Source: Marinilongibacter aquaticus
GTDB lineage: Bacteria > Bacteroidota > Bacteroidia > Cytophagales > Spirosomataceae
Assembly (NCBI RefSeq): GCF_020149935.1
Contig: NZ_CP083757.1
Coordinates: 4,571,933 to 4,635,932 of the forward strand
Direction: 5' to 3'
Length of the DNA: 64,000 nucleotides
In this document: one piece after another, positions 16,309 to 24,872 of the stretch
Position numbering within the stretch: position 1 is the first letter of the stretch
Layout of the letters: each line of letters begins with the position of its first letter
Position numbers and translations under genes: made by a program
Notes under the pieces: model-generated
Database searches by the model: none
What the model was told of the DNA's origin: nothing
What the model saw: only the letters and a program-made list of their open reading frames with translations

Positions 16309-18395
16309 GGTTTAATATGGATACTTTCGTCACGTATCCATGAGCCGCTTGGTGTCTTTTTTACGGGTATAAATACGAACTGCCAATTTTGTTTTGCATA
16401 GGTTTTGGGGATGCAAACAACGATTTCGTTGTGCCCCCTTTTCAAGTTTATTTTACTTGGTGTGCGGCTCCAATAGAATTCTTCGTCAGTGTAGGGGATT
16501 TCATTGGCAGGTTTGTGCCAAGTTGGTTTCAAGTAGCGATTTTGTCCAGCATGTTTCCATTGAGGGCCTTTTAATTTATTTCCGTTGATTTGGACAAATC
16601 CACCATTGGCATCCCATTCTCCATTTTCGGGAATGCCTGCGGATTGCCTGTTTGATCGGGCCGGGCTTTCAAAACCAATTATTGCGTAGTAATCGGCCTT
16701 CATTTCGGTATTTATGACGCTTTTTAAATACACAACCTGCCGGGTGGAGTCGGCCCATTGGTTTTGCCCTAGCCATTCGCCGGGTTTAATCAGTCCCCCT
16801 TTTACTCTTCTTCCAAAAGCTATTTGTTCGATTTGCGTGGTCTCTTTATCGGAATAGGATTTGGGCAGAGACATTTTCCATTCGATATCCGAATGACGCA
16901 CATAAGGGAAAGGCATTTGATTGAAAAAACGAGAGCGGTGCTCGGCCATTCTTTTCTCAAATTGCTGAAAATACTGTGCGGCGGCACTTTCTTTATTGGG
17001 CAAAGTGTGCATGTATTGTTCTGTATATTGCGAGCGACCACGCCAAATGGCTTCACTGTAAGCCAATGCTCCGGGCCAGACAGGATTGTGCAAGAAAATT
17101 TTGGATTTGTCGTCTACGCGAACATCATTCCAACAGCATAGAATACCTCCGAGAGCCCAGGCGTCGCCTTGTTTTTCTCGACACACTTGTTGGAAATAAT
17201 ACCGCTGAACTAACCATTCGGGGCTATCTGCATTCAAATAACCTGCATATGAATCGATATAAGGATTGCGGTTTTGGTGGTGTTTGGATACAATTCTTCC
17301 GTCATCGTACCAAATTTGTTGAATGGTGCCATTCAAGGGTTTTAGGCCGGGGTCCCAAACGACTGCTTTTCGCCCGTGATGGGCAAGCCGAGCTGTCATG
17401 CGTGAAATGAATTCGTCTGGATTTTTGATGCCAATTTCATCCGAACCTATATGGATTACCGGACAATCGTCTTTGGAGATTTCCGCACAAAATTCATCGA
17501 TAAGGTCTTCCAAGATTGCCATGCCTTTTTCAGAAGACATGTGGAATCCGAATGTTTTGTCGAAAAATTGGCTGTGCCCGGGCATATCGAGTTCTGGAAT
17601 TACGCGGATGTGACGTTTTTTTGCAAATCGTATAATTTCACGAATTACCTCAAAACTGTAGCTGCTGTCTGGGTCTCGTCCTGCTCGCCTGAAAGACGGC
17701 TTGTTCAGTTCGGGATACCTTTTGCTTTCTGGCCGCCAAGCGGGGTTGTCCGTCAAGTGCCAATGGAACGTGTTGAATTTGTATTGGGCAAAGCGATCGA
17801 TGGTCTTTTTTAACTCTTCCGCGGACAAGAAATTCCGGCCCGTGTCGAACAGAAAACCACGAAGGGCAAATGCGGGCCAATCGTGTATTTCGCAGGCCGC
17901 AATCCATACTTCGCCTTTATCTTGTTGAATCAGTTGGCGAAGTGTTTGAATGCCATAAAACAATCCTGCTGCTTGCGGAGCCTTTATTTTTATGCCCGAA
18001 TCATCTACGGTTAACCAGTATTCTTCAGCATTTTTGGCAAGGCTGTTGTCGGTCAGGATTTCCAAGACAACAAAGGGCTTTTCGGCTTTACTTACCAATA
18101 ATTCAATCCCGCTTTCGGCGAATAGTCCTTTGATATAGGTGTCAATAAACGGTTCGGATTCGCCTATGCTTTTGAATACAAGAGATTGGTCGAGCGAAAT
18201 GTTTTTTCTGCTCCATGAAACATTTTGTGGGTAAGGGATAAGGGCCACAGGAGCAGCGTTCAATTCGGCCAAAGTCTGTTGTTCTTGCCATATTGGATTC
18301 GACTCTTGTGCATTCGCTCGGTTGGTGACTAAGCACATTAGGACAAGAAAAAGGACGCCAATTGGAAAAAGTATAGGATTGAATATTCTTTTCAT
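16305..18395 (-). CDS. GH20 beta-N-acetylhexosaminidase
   Basis: A 696-residue secreted enzyme from the ATG at 18395 (an in-frame TTG at 18416 adds seven residues). It has a signal peptide (about 1-30, ending NRANAQ), a GH20b-type N-terminal domain, a TIM barrel beginning with FALRGFLFDTGRNFLS and carrying FHWHLTDNPAWR, and the catalytic pair in VIHIGSDEIG (H-x-G-x-D-E; Asp assists the substrate acetamido group, Glu is acid/base). A C-terminal beta-rich domain of about 150 residues follows. It releases terminal GlcNAc or GalNAc in the periplasm or outside the cell. It is monocistronic and divergent from the Gfo/Idh/MocA pair, with a 234-bp spacer in which I found no clear consensus promoter. 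Confidence 0.9.
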   Translation of the reverse strand: MKRIFNPILFPIGVLFLVLMCLVTNRANAQESNPIWQEQQTLAELNAAPVALIPYPQNVSWSRKNISLDQSLVFKSIGESEPFIDTYIKGLFAESGIELLVSKAEKPFVVLEILTDNSLAKNAEEYWLTVDDSGIKIKAPQAAGLFYGIQTLRQLIQQDKGEVWIAACEIHDWPAFALRGFLFDTGRNFLSAEELKKTIDRFAQYKFNTFHWHLTDNPAWRPESKRYPELNKPSFRRAGRDPDSSYSFEVIREIIRFAKKRHIRVIPELDMPGHSQFFDKTFGFHMSSEKGMAILEDLIDEFCAEISKDDCPVIHIGSDEIGIKNPDEFISRMTARLAHHGRKAVVWDPGLKPLNGTIQQIWYDDGRIVSKHHQNRNPYIDSYAGYLNADSPEWLVQRYYFQQVCREKQGDAWALGGILCCWNDVRVDDKSKIFLHNPVWPGALAYSEAIWRGRSQYTEQYMHTLPNKESAAAQYFQQFEKRMAEHRSRFFNQMPFPYVRHSDIEWKMSLPKSYSDKETTQIEQIAFGRRVKGGLIKPGEWLGQNQWADSTRQVVYLKSVINTEMKADYYAIIGFESPARSNRQSAGIPENGEWDANGGFVQINGNKLKGPQWKHAGQNRYLKPTWHKPANEIPYTDEEFYWSRTPSKINLKRGHNEIVVCIPKTYAKQNWQFVFIPVKKTPSGSWIRDESIHIKP

Positions 18396-18629
18396 AGGCT
18401 GCGAATTTCGCTTCAATTTGTAAAGAGTACAAGGAATGAAGGTCGCGAATATTTTGTGACAATTGGAGATAGTCGATTAGCTGTTAAAACAGATAACTGC
18501 GTGATTTGCCCTAAATCTCGATTCTCATATCTACAATTTAGCTTTTGCTCTTCTTTTTTTTTATCTTTTTAGGATTTAGTACGAAATTCAGTAATTTCAT
18601 TGCGGACTAACCTTTAAAATACCCTATTG

Positions 18630-20006
18630 ATGAAAATGAAATCTAAAGGATATAGTCGTAGATCCTTCTTGAAGGGAGCGGCGGCTACATTTGCTTTAAG
18701 TTCACTGGGCGTGCATTCGGCTTTTGCTGGCGGCCCGAAAAAGAAATACCGTGTGGCTCTCGTGGGTACAGGATGGTATGGAAAATCTGATCTTTTCCGA
18801 TTGATCCAAGTGGCTCCTGTCGATGTGGTGGCCCTTTGCGATGTTGATTCAAATCAGTTGAAGAAAGCGGCAGATTTGGTTTCGAAAAGATTGAAAACGG
18901 ACAAAATCCCTAAGCTTTACAAAGATTACAAAAAGCTTTTGGCCGAAAACAAGTTGGATATTTTGATGATCGGCACACCCGATCACTGGCATCCTTTGAT
19001 ATGCATTGATGCGATTAAGGCGGGTTGTCATGTGTTTGTACAAAAGCCGATCAGTATCGACGTGATGGAGGGTGAAGCCATGTTGGCCGCTGCACGAAAA
19101 TACAATAAAGTGGTGCAAGTGGGTACCCAACGCAGAAGCACGCCTTATTTGAAACAAGCGAAAGAAGATATTGTGGAGAAAGGTCTTTTGGGTAAAGTTT
19201 CGCATGCAGAGATTTGCTGCTATTACCACATGCGGAACCGCAACAACCCGGACGAAAAGCCCGTGCCCGATTTCTTGGACTATGATATGTGGGTTGGCCC
19301 TGCACCCAAAAGGCCATATGTGGGTTTACCACACAGGGGTTGGTGGAGAGCTTTCATGGAATACAGCAACGGTATTGTGGGCGATATGTGCGTACATATG
19401 CTCGATGCCGTACGTTGGAATCTCGGACTCGGATGGCCGAAGAAGGTTACATCTTGGGGCGGGGTGTATATTCAAAAAGATTCGCAGGCTACAACTTCGG
19501 ATACACAGCTTGCTTTGTTCGAATTTGACGAGCTCAATGTGGTGTGGACGCACCGGGCATGGGGGCAAGCCGCTGATCCTAAATATCCTTGGTCTTACAA
19601 ATTGTATGGAGATAAGGGCGTGCTCGAGTGCAATACAATGATGTACGACTTCAAACCTTTGGATGGCGGGGAGCCGATTCACCGGGATGTATTCATCGAT
19701 AAAGTAAATTATCCCGAGGATTTGACCGAACAAGACATTGAATTGAATTGTGCTCAAGCCATGCGTGTGCACATGTTGGATTTCCTGTCGGCAATCGAAA
19801 ATGGCGGTCGCCCCGTTGCAGATATCGAACAGGGACACATTTCAACGGCCAGTTGTATTTTGGCGAACCTTTCGATGAAGTTGGGCGGACGCCCATTGGT
19901 CTATGATCCCGAGACGCGTGCTGTAGTCGGTGATCCAGAGGCTACGCAGATGCTCACGAGGCCTTATCGTGCACCGTATGTGCATCCGCATCCCGAACAA
20001 GTATAA
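18630..20006 (+). CDS. Tat-exported Gfo/Idh/MocA family protein, copy 1
   Basis: A 458-residue protein from the ATG at 18630. The N-terminus has a twin-arginine signal (YSRRSFLKGAAATFALSSL) and so is exported folded with its cofactor. The Rossmann domain starts RVALVGTGWYGKSDL and continues GTPDHWHP and FVQKPIS (EKP-like motif, here QKP), typical of NAD(P)-dependent Gfo/Idh/MocA proteins. The C-terminal domain has GDMCVHMLDAVRW. Secreted members in Bacteroidota include GH109-type N-acetylgalactosaminidases and sugar oxidoreductases. The neighbouring GH20 would fit an amino-sugar role, but this is inference. It is followed after 29 bp by a close paralogue. Confidence 0.88.
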   Translation: MKMKSKGYSRRSFLKGAAATFALSSLGVHSAFAGGPKKKYRVALVGTGWYGKSDLFRLIQVAPVDVVALCDVDSNQLKKAADLVSKRLKTDKIPKLYKDYKKLLAENKLDILMIGTPDHWHPLICIDAIKAGCHVFVQKPISIDVMEGEAMLAAARKYNKVVQVGTQRRSTPYLKQAKEDIVEKGLLGKVSHAEICCYYHMRNRNNPDEKPVPDFLDYDMWVGPAPKRPYVGLPHRGWWRAFMEYSNGIVGDMCVHMLDAVRWNLGLGWPKKVTSWGGVYIQKDSQATTSDTQLALFEFDELNVVWTHRAWGQAADPKYPWSYKLYGDKGVLECNTMMYDFKPLDGGEPIHRDVFIDKVNYPEDLTEQDIELNCAQAMRVHMLDFLSAIENGGRPVADIEQGHISTASCILANLSMKLGGRPLVYDPETRAVVGDPEATQMLTRPYRAPYVHPHPEQV

Positions 20007-20035
20007 ATTGAAAACAACCCTAGTGTATAAACAAA

Positions 20036-21400
20036 ATGAATGCAGTAAACAGAAGAAACTTTTTAAAAGGTAGTGCGGCCGCCACTTTGGCCGTGAGTGC
20101 TTTTGGTTTAAAGGCAATGGCCAGGCCAAGTGCTCCTCATTACCGCGTGGCACTGATCGGTACAGGTTGGTATGGCACTTCCGATTTGCTTCGCCTTATT
20201 CAAGTGGCCGATGTGGAGGTCGTTGCTCTGTGCGATGTAGATTCGGAGCAGTTGAGTAAGGCTGGAAAGCGGGTGAGCGAACGCCAGAAATCGAAAAAAG
20301 TGCCGAAACTTTACAAAGAATACAAGAAGTTGTTGGCCGAAACAAAACCCGATCTGGTTTTGGTGGGTACGCCCGACCATTGGCACCCTTTGATTATGAT
20401 TGATGCCGTGAAGTCTGGAGCACACGTATATTGCCAGAAACCCATCAGTGTGGACGTGATCGAGGGTGAAGCCATGGTGGCCGCCGCCAGAAAATACGGT
20501 AAGGTGGTGCAAGTGGGTACGCAGCGTAGAAGTACACCTTTTCTTGTACAAGCGAAAGAAAATATCATTGAAAAAGGGCTTCTTGGAAAAATTTCACATG
20601 TAGAAATTTGCTGTTACTACCATATGCGTAACGGCTCGAACCCTCCTGAACAAGCAATTCCTGCGAATTTGGATTATGAAATGTGGACGGGCCCCGCTCC
20701 GTACAGGCCGTATGATGGTTCGCCGCATATCCGTTGGTGGAGGGCTTTCAAAGAATATGGCAATGGAATTATGGGCGATATGTGTGTACATATGCTCGAT
20801 GCCGTTCGCTGGTGTTTGGATTTGGACTGGCCGAAGAAAATTACGTCGACGGGTGGAATTTATGTTCAAAAGGATGCCAAGTCGAACATTTCGGATACCC
20901 AAGTAGCCAATTTCGAGTTTGATGAAATGAATGTCGTTTGGACTCATCGAACTTGGGGGGCTCCATCCAACGACGCTTACCCTTGGTCTTATATTTTCTA
21001 CGGCGATAAGGGTACATTGAGATGCAGTACACAGCAATATGATTTCACGCCTGTGGGCGATGGCGAGAAAATTCACGGTGAGCCTATTATCGATGGAAAA
21101 ACTTATCCGGAAGATATGGATGAAGAAAGAATCGAAATTCATGCGGCCAATGCGAACCGTGCTCATTTGCGAAATTTCGTGGATGCGATCGAGAACAATA
21201 CACTTCCGGTGGCCGATATTTTGCAGGGACACATTTCAACGGCCTCGTGTATCATTGCCAACATATCGATGGAATTGGGCGGAAGGCCTTTGGTATATGA
21301 CCCGAAAAGCATGACGATTGTGGGTGATCACGAAGCCACTCAGTTGCTGAACAGGCCGTATAGGGCTCCATATGTTCACCCTTTGCCCAGCAATGTATAG
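20036..21400 (+). CDS. Tat-exported Gfo/Idh/MocA family protein, copy 2
   Basis: A 454-residue paralogue of the preceding gene, clearly similar along its whole length (shared RVALIGTGWYGTSDLLRLIQ, GTPDHWHPL, YCQKPISVDVIEGEAM, VQVGTQRRSTPFL and the identical C-terminal RPYRAPYVHP). It also carries a twin-arginine signal (VNRRNFLKGSAAATLAVSAF). The pair arose by tandem duplication and is cotranscribed; a strong terminator follows at 21440. Differences cluster in the Asn-Pro loop near 200-212 and in the C-terminal domain, so the copies may act on different sugars or form a hetero-oligomer. Confidence 0.88.
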   Translation: MNAVNRRNFLKGSAAATLAVSAFGLKAMARPSAPHYRVALIGTGWYGTSDLLRLIQVADVEVVALCDVDSEQLSKAGKRVSERQKSKKVPKLYKEYKKLLAETKPDLVLVGTPDHWHPLIMIDAVKSGAHVYCQKPISVDVIEGEAMVAAARKYGKVVQVGTQRRSTPFLVQAKENIIEKGLLGKISHVEICCYYHMRNGSNPPEQAIPANLDYEMWTGPAPYRPYDGSPHIRWWRAFKEYGNGIMGDMCVHMLDAVRWCLDLDWPKKITSTGGIYVQKDAKSNISDTQVANFEFDEMNVVWTHRTWGAPSNDAYPWSYIFYGDKGTLRCSTQQYDFTPVGDGEKIHGEPIIDGKTYPEDMDEERIEIHAANANRAHLRNFVDAIENNTLPVADILQGHISTASCIIANISMELGGRPLVYDPKSMTIVGDHEATQLLNRPYRAPYVHPLPSNV

Positions 21401-21439
21401 ATTTAAAGAAGCTTTTGTTTGATTTTCTTTATGAAGAGG

Positions 21440-21469
21440 AAGCACCGTGCGAGCGGTGCTTTTTCTTTT
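21440..21469 (+). terminator. Intrinsic terminator after the Gfo/Idh/MocA pair
   Basis: An eight-base-pair stem AAGCACCG / CGGTGCTT (21440-21447 and 21454-21461) with a six-base loop is followed by a T-rich tract TTTTCTTTT. It lies 40 bp after the second stop codon and separates this operon from the receptor gene at 21589. Confidence 0.85.
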
Positions 21470-21588
21470 GAACTTATGCTCGAATCGAGTGGATTTAGTC
21501 TAAATTTCAAGTTTTTCCGTTTAAATTATTCCGTCAAGTTCCAAAATTTGCCGATTTGGACTTACTTTGTTCTAAGTTTATCTATAAT

Positions 21589-22956
21589 ATGAAAACTTGG
21601 CTAATCTTAACTTTACCTTTACTATTTACATTATGCAGTTGTTCCAAATACCATTCCTTTACCAAATACTATGCAGTTAAGGGAGAAGCTTCCCAAGAAA
21701 TAAAGGACATATCGCCCGATTTATTTACCGAAAATCCGGAGATTGTAGACAATGGTTTAGACAATGGCGTATACTGGTTGATGGTTCCCCAAAGCAGGGT
21801 AAGAGCCATGACTGTGTATGAATTCCCTTCTCCGCACCTCACGCATGTGAAGTGTTATCAGAATGGGAAAGAGGTGGTGGCTATGCCCAATACACGATAC
21901 AGTTCGTTCTTGATCGGGCAATCGGGCGACATGCTCTTTTTTCGCATAGATTGCAAGCTCGAAGCCTACATTCCGTTGAAAGTGTATGACCTGAACGAAT
22001 TTTCGGGCGAAGAAACGAAACAGTTTTTACTCACCGGTTTGTATTTCGGTTTGGCTTTGGCTGTCATTCTTTTCAATCTGTCTTTTTTCTTCCTTTTCAA
22101 GGAACGGACATTCCTTTTGTACTCGTTTTTCGGCCTTTCGATCAACCTCTCGCTCTTGTATTCCGATTCTATTTTCAATTTCTTTTTCGGGATGGGCTCT
22201 TTCGATCATTTGGAAATGATTTTGCATCCGCTTACGGCTTCGATGGGAAGTTTATTTGCAAGTCAATACCTCAATTTATCCGAAAATTTCAAAAGAGGTT
22301 GCCAAATTGGCTTGGGCCTCAATATCATCATGTTGGCCTTGGTGCCTTTCTATTTTTATTCTTTGGACTATCATTTGTTCGCTGTCATTGAGTCTTTGGT
22401 TATGGGTATTCTCAGCTTTTATTGGCTGTGTGGCCTGATCAATTTGCAAAGGGCAGCTTATGCTCCATATTTTGCTTTGGCCTATATACAAATTCTCTTT
22501 TTTGCGGTAAATTATTATATCTCAAAAATCGCGGGATTGTCGACATTGGCTGTTTCTGAAAATATGCTGAAGATCGGCGGTGTGTTCGAAATGGCTTTGC
22601 TCACATATTCGGTGTTTTTCAGGATGCAATTGATCAAAGACGACAATACCGAAATGAAGCGTATGATCATGGAATTTACGCAAGAAGGGGGGCATAAAAT
22701 AAAGCCGGAAGAGGTAGATGACGAAAGGGATGTGGACAAGGAAGAGCAGAGTGAGCAAGAAGAGTCGCTTATGGATACGCTAAGCAACAGAGAAATTGAA
22801 ATTATCCGTTTGATTCAGGCGGGGAAATCGAATAAAGAAATTGCGGAAGAGATATATCTTTCGGTCAATACGGTCAAATACCATATCAAGAAAATTTTCG
22901 AAAAACTGGAAGTGTCGTCTCGGCACGAAGTGCGGAAGAAATCGACTTTCGACTGA
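21589..22956 (+). CDS. 7TMR-DISM receptor fused to LuxR-type HTH
   Basis: A 455-residue protein from the ATG at 21589 (MKTWLILTLPLL); the longer frame adds 11 residues but no better start. It has a lipoprotein-like signal (LLFTLCSCSK), a periplasmic 7TMR-DISMED2-like sensor (about 25-150), seven membrane helices between about 160 and 365, an acidic cytoplasmic linker (about 375-395, EEVDDERDVDKEEQSEQEE), and a C-terminal GerE/LuxR helix-turn-helix (LSNREIEIIRLIQAGKSNKEI ... SVNTVKYHIKKIFEKLEVSSR). It would read an extracellular, possibly carbohydrate, ligand and regulate DNA directly from the membrane with no kinase or phosphorelay. Targets are unknown; the repeat-rich gap downstream is an attractive candidate. 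Confidence 0.85.
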   Translation: MKTWLILTLPLLFTLCSCSKYHSFTKYYAVKGEASQEIKDISPDLFTENPEIVDNGLDNGVYWLMVPQSRVRAMTVYEFPSPHLTHVKCYQNGKEVVAMPNTRYSSFLIGQSGDMLFFRIDCKLEAYIPLKVYDLNEFSGEETKQFLLTGLYFGLALAVILFNLSFFFLFKERTFLLYSFFGLSINLSLLYSDSIFNFFFGMGSFDHLEMILHPLTASMGSLFASQYLNLSENFKRGCQIGLGLNIIMLALVPFYFYSLDYHLFAVIESLVMGILSFYWLCGLINLQRAAYAPYFALAYIQILFFAVNYYISKIAGLSTLAVSENMLKIGGVFEMALLTYSVFFRMQLIKDDNTEMKRMIMEFTQEGGHKIKPEEVDDERDVDKEEQSEQEESLMDTLSNREIEIIRLIQAGKSNKEIAEEIYLSVNTVKYHIKKIFEKLEVSSRHEVRKKSTFD

Positions 22957-23007
22957 TCGCTGATTTCCAGCAGAAGCTCATCCAGTATTAGCAAGAGATT
23001 AATCGCG

Positions 23008-23046
23008 GTAAAAAAAGAACAGGGCTCGGTCATGCCAAGCCCTGTC
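23008..23046 (-). terminator. Intrinsic terminator of a minus-strand small transcript
   Basis: On the minus strand an eight-pair stem ACAGGGCT / AGCCCTGT (23019-23026 with 23038-23045), extended by two more pairs, is followed by TTCTTTTTTT. There is no T tract on the plus-strand side, so it does not serve the receptor gene ending at 22956. The nearest minus-strand gene upstream ends 480 bp away, which suggests a separate small transcript. Confidence 0.75.
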
Positions 23047-23065
23047 TAGCCAAAGTTTCTGTAGA

Positions 23066-23146
23066 TTAGTCTTTGTTTGAACACTTGTTTTCATGGCTAA
23101 AATGATGAGCTTTAAAATGTCTTTCCTCCAAGAAATACCTCATCAT
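23066..23146 (-). CDS. Predicted 26-residue peptide ORF
   Basis: A 26-codon ORF starting with two ATGs and ending in TAA. The peptide starts MMRYFLEERHFKAHHFSHE and ends NKCSNKD; it is charged, histidine-rich (four His) and has one Cys. It has no membrane segment or signal. A purine-rich GAAGGAAG lies about 5 nt upstream of the first ATG, unusual in this phylum. A promoter lies upstream and a terminator 20 nt downstream. It could be a regulatory peptide, a leader peptide, or a chance ORF within a small RNA; the sequence alone cannot decide. Confidence 0.4.
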   Translation of the reverse strand: MMRYFLEERHFKAHHFSHENKCSNKD

Positions 23147-23191
23147 TCAATGCTTCCTTCGAAGTATGAAAAACTTCGTTTTACCGTATTA

Positions 23192-23225
23192 CAAAGTTAA
23201 GCCGATGCATATTTTATTTGGGAAA
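23192..23225 (-). promoter_or_regulatory. Promoter of the small transcript
   Basis: A minus-strand TAACTTTG (23192-23199) is an exact match to the -7 consensus TAnnTTTG. A TTTC (23222-23225) about 22 bp upstream is a weaker -33 candidate. The start would fall near 23185, giving a 40-nt leader before the 26-codon ORF and a transcript of about 175 nt. Confidence 0.5.
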
Positions 23226-23228
23226 TGA

Positions 23229-23280
23229 GGGTATAGTTTGTGGGTAGTTTTCGGGTAGTGTGGCGGGTAGTTTCGGGTAG
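23229..23280 (-). repeat. GGGTAG direct repeats upstream of the small-transcript promoter
   Basis: Four copies of GGGTAG lie at 23242, 23253, 23265 and 23275 (10-12 bp apart, close to one helical turn), plus a degenerate GGGTATAG at 23229. On the minus strand they sit just upstream of the -33 region, where activator sites are expected. Helical phasing suggests cooperative binding on one DNA face. The regulator is unknown. Confidence 0.5.
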
Positions 23281-23425
23281 AAGTCTACTTTTAAGACCAT
23301 TGGAGGTGGACTTTCCACTTTTTGGGCAATCTTTTTAGTCGATTTTCGTTCGCAAAATTTTGTTCGGATATTCAAAGAAATTAAGAATAATATGCATGTT
23401 TTTTTTCTTGCATATCATGCCTTGG

Positions 23426-23458
23426 AGAAGCTTCTTTTATCAGAAGGCTTCTTGTTTT
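23426..23458 (+). terminator. Possible plus-strand terminator
   Basis: An AGAAGC / GCTTCT stem (23426-23431 with 23447-23452) with an inner TTCT/AGAA extension is followed by TGTTTT. The T tract is short. It lies 470 bp beyond the receptor gene and just past the end of the convergent kinase gene, so it might stop read-through from the left. Confidence 0.35.
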
Positions 23459-23522
23459 AATGCAATTGAAGTTTGTAGGATTTGGGGCTATCTTCAAAAG
23501 TAAATAGCCCCGGTGTGTTGTC

Positions 23523-24866
23523 TTAATCTTTAGGATTGCTTTCGAAAAGCTTGAAGGAAATCAAGTTCTCGGGCAGGCTGTTTGGGTTCCAGAATTGATG
23601 AAGAATCAAGGCTGCTCCCAGTGCGGAAGCCTGAGGGACAAGGGCCGCATACACTTTCGCTTCGGGAAAGGCTTTTGACAAAAGGTGCATGAAAATTGGA
23701 TTCTGACTAAAACCTCCATCGACAAAAAGGAGTGGTGTTTCCTTTTCTTGGAGCACAAGTTTGGTCGACACGATTTGCTGTGCCACAATTTGAGCCATCA
23801 AGGCTTGATAAGCCAATGGATAGGTGGCATATTGGGATAGATTTAAGGGCTCAAATTCACCCAAATTCACTTCTGGGAGCATCCAATCGAGTTCATTGTT
23901 GAATTCGATTTTTTTGTAATAATCCAAAGGCTTTTTAAAATGATCGGCCAAACGCTTTGTTTCTTCTTCATGAAAATGGCCCGCAAAAAGACGGGAAGCC
24001 TTTACGGGCTTGCCTTCGAATGAAAGAAAATTAAGGCAATCTTTCTTCAGCTCATCGGCTGCTATGGGGGCATTGTTGAAGGGGTTTAGGCTAATGCACC
24101 AAGTACCTGTCGAAATAAGTACAAAGGGCTTTTTGATTCCTTTCAAGTACGGGATTAAAGCAGAAGAGCTGTCGTGTAGGCCAACACCAATTTTAAGATT
24201 TAAACCTTGCCATTCGCAGTTTTCTATGTGGTCGGCATCCACAATTGGAGCGAGTTTTTGCGAAAGGCCTTCATCAAATACCCATTGGTGGTAATTGTTT
24301 TTTGCAAAATTCCACAATTGCGTATGGCAGCCGATGCTTGTGAGGTCGGAAAAGGCCCGTTTGCTAAAAGCCGCACTGAGAAACTGAGGCAAATGCAGGG
24401 CAAAATGCATATCGGCAAACTGCCTTTTTTGTTTTTTTATGGCATATAAACTCATTCCCGAATTGAGGCAGGCCAAAGTGGGCGAGGAGGTTTCCAGAGC
24501 AATTTTTTCAGATCCTCCATATTTTGCATAGAAGGCTTTGCTCAAATTTTCGTCCAATGGCTTGAGGTAATTGTAAAGCGGGGCTACAGGGTGAAGCTTT
24601 TCATCCGTAAGCACCCAACTCGCCCCATAAGCCGAGAAATTCAGGGCCTCGATCGTGTATTCGGCATGGGCAGAGGCATCGTCCAGACTTTCATAAAGAA
24701 AGCTTGTAAGGGCTTCGACATCTTCACAGGGGAAACCGTCTTCGTCTTCTGTTTCGGGCAAATTCTTTTGCCTTTCGTATACGATATTGTAGGCAGAATC
24801 GAATAGGAAAAACTTTTTGTTGGTTTTCCCTATATCGAAAATGCCAATTGCTCTTTTCTTATGCAT
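23523..24866 (-). CDS. rhaK: FGGY-family carbohydrate kinase, probable L-rhamnulokinase
   Basis: A 447-residue FGGY kinase. The N-terminal ATP-binding loop is GIFDIGKTNKKFFLFD (8-23), with GVGLHDSSSALIPYL and FVLISTGTWCISLNP in the middle and LLFVDGGFSQNPIFMHLLS near the C-terminus. This is the layout of the kinase found with the RhaI-type isomerase and the fused aldolase in Bacteroidota. It should phosphorylate L-rhamnulose (possibly L-fuculose) in the cytoplasm; the operon context decides for rhamnulose. It is the last gene of a three-gene operon, 6 bp after the isomerase. Confidence 0.82.
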   Translation of the reverse strand: MHKKRAIGIFDIGKTNKKFFLFDSAYNIVYERQKNLPETEDEDGFPCEDVEALTSFLYESLDDASAHAEYTIEALNFSAYGASWVLTDEKLHPVAPLYNYLKPLDENLSKAFYAKYGGSEKIALETSSPTLACLNSGMSLYAIKKQKRQFADMHFALHLPQFLSAAFSKRAFSDLTSIGCHTQLWNFAKNNYHQWVFDEGLSQKLAPIVDADHIENCEWQGLNLKIGVGLHDSSSALIPYLKGIKKPFVLISTGTWCISLNPFNNAPIAADELKKDCLNFLSFEGKPVKASRLFAGHFHEEETKRLADHFKKPLDYYKKIEFNNELDWMLPEVNLGEFEPLNLSQYATYPLAYQALMAQIVAQQIVSTKLVLQEKETPLLFVDGGFSQNPIFMHLLSKAFPEAKVYAALVPQASALGAALILHQFWNPNSLPENLISFKLFESNPKD

Positions 24867-24872
24867 AAGCGA

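Larger units (their letters stand above)
22957..23522. other. 566-bp gap holding a predicted mini-gene
   Basis: No long ORF lies here. Reading the minus strand from right to left one meets a hairpin with a short T tract pointing the other way (23426-23458), four GGGTAG direct repeats (23242-23280), a consensus -7 element (23192-23199), a leader hairpin (CGAAGT / ACTTCG, 23160-23178), a 26-codon ORF (23066-23146) and an intrinsic terminator (23008-23046). The order is that of a complete regulated transcription unit of about 175 nt. The remainder (22957-23007 and 23281-23425) is AT-rich with nothing recognisable. Confidence 0.5.
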
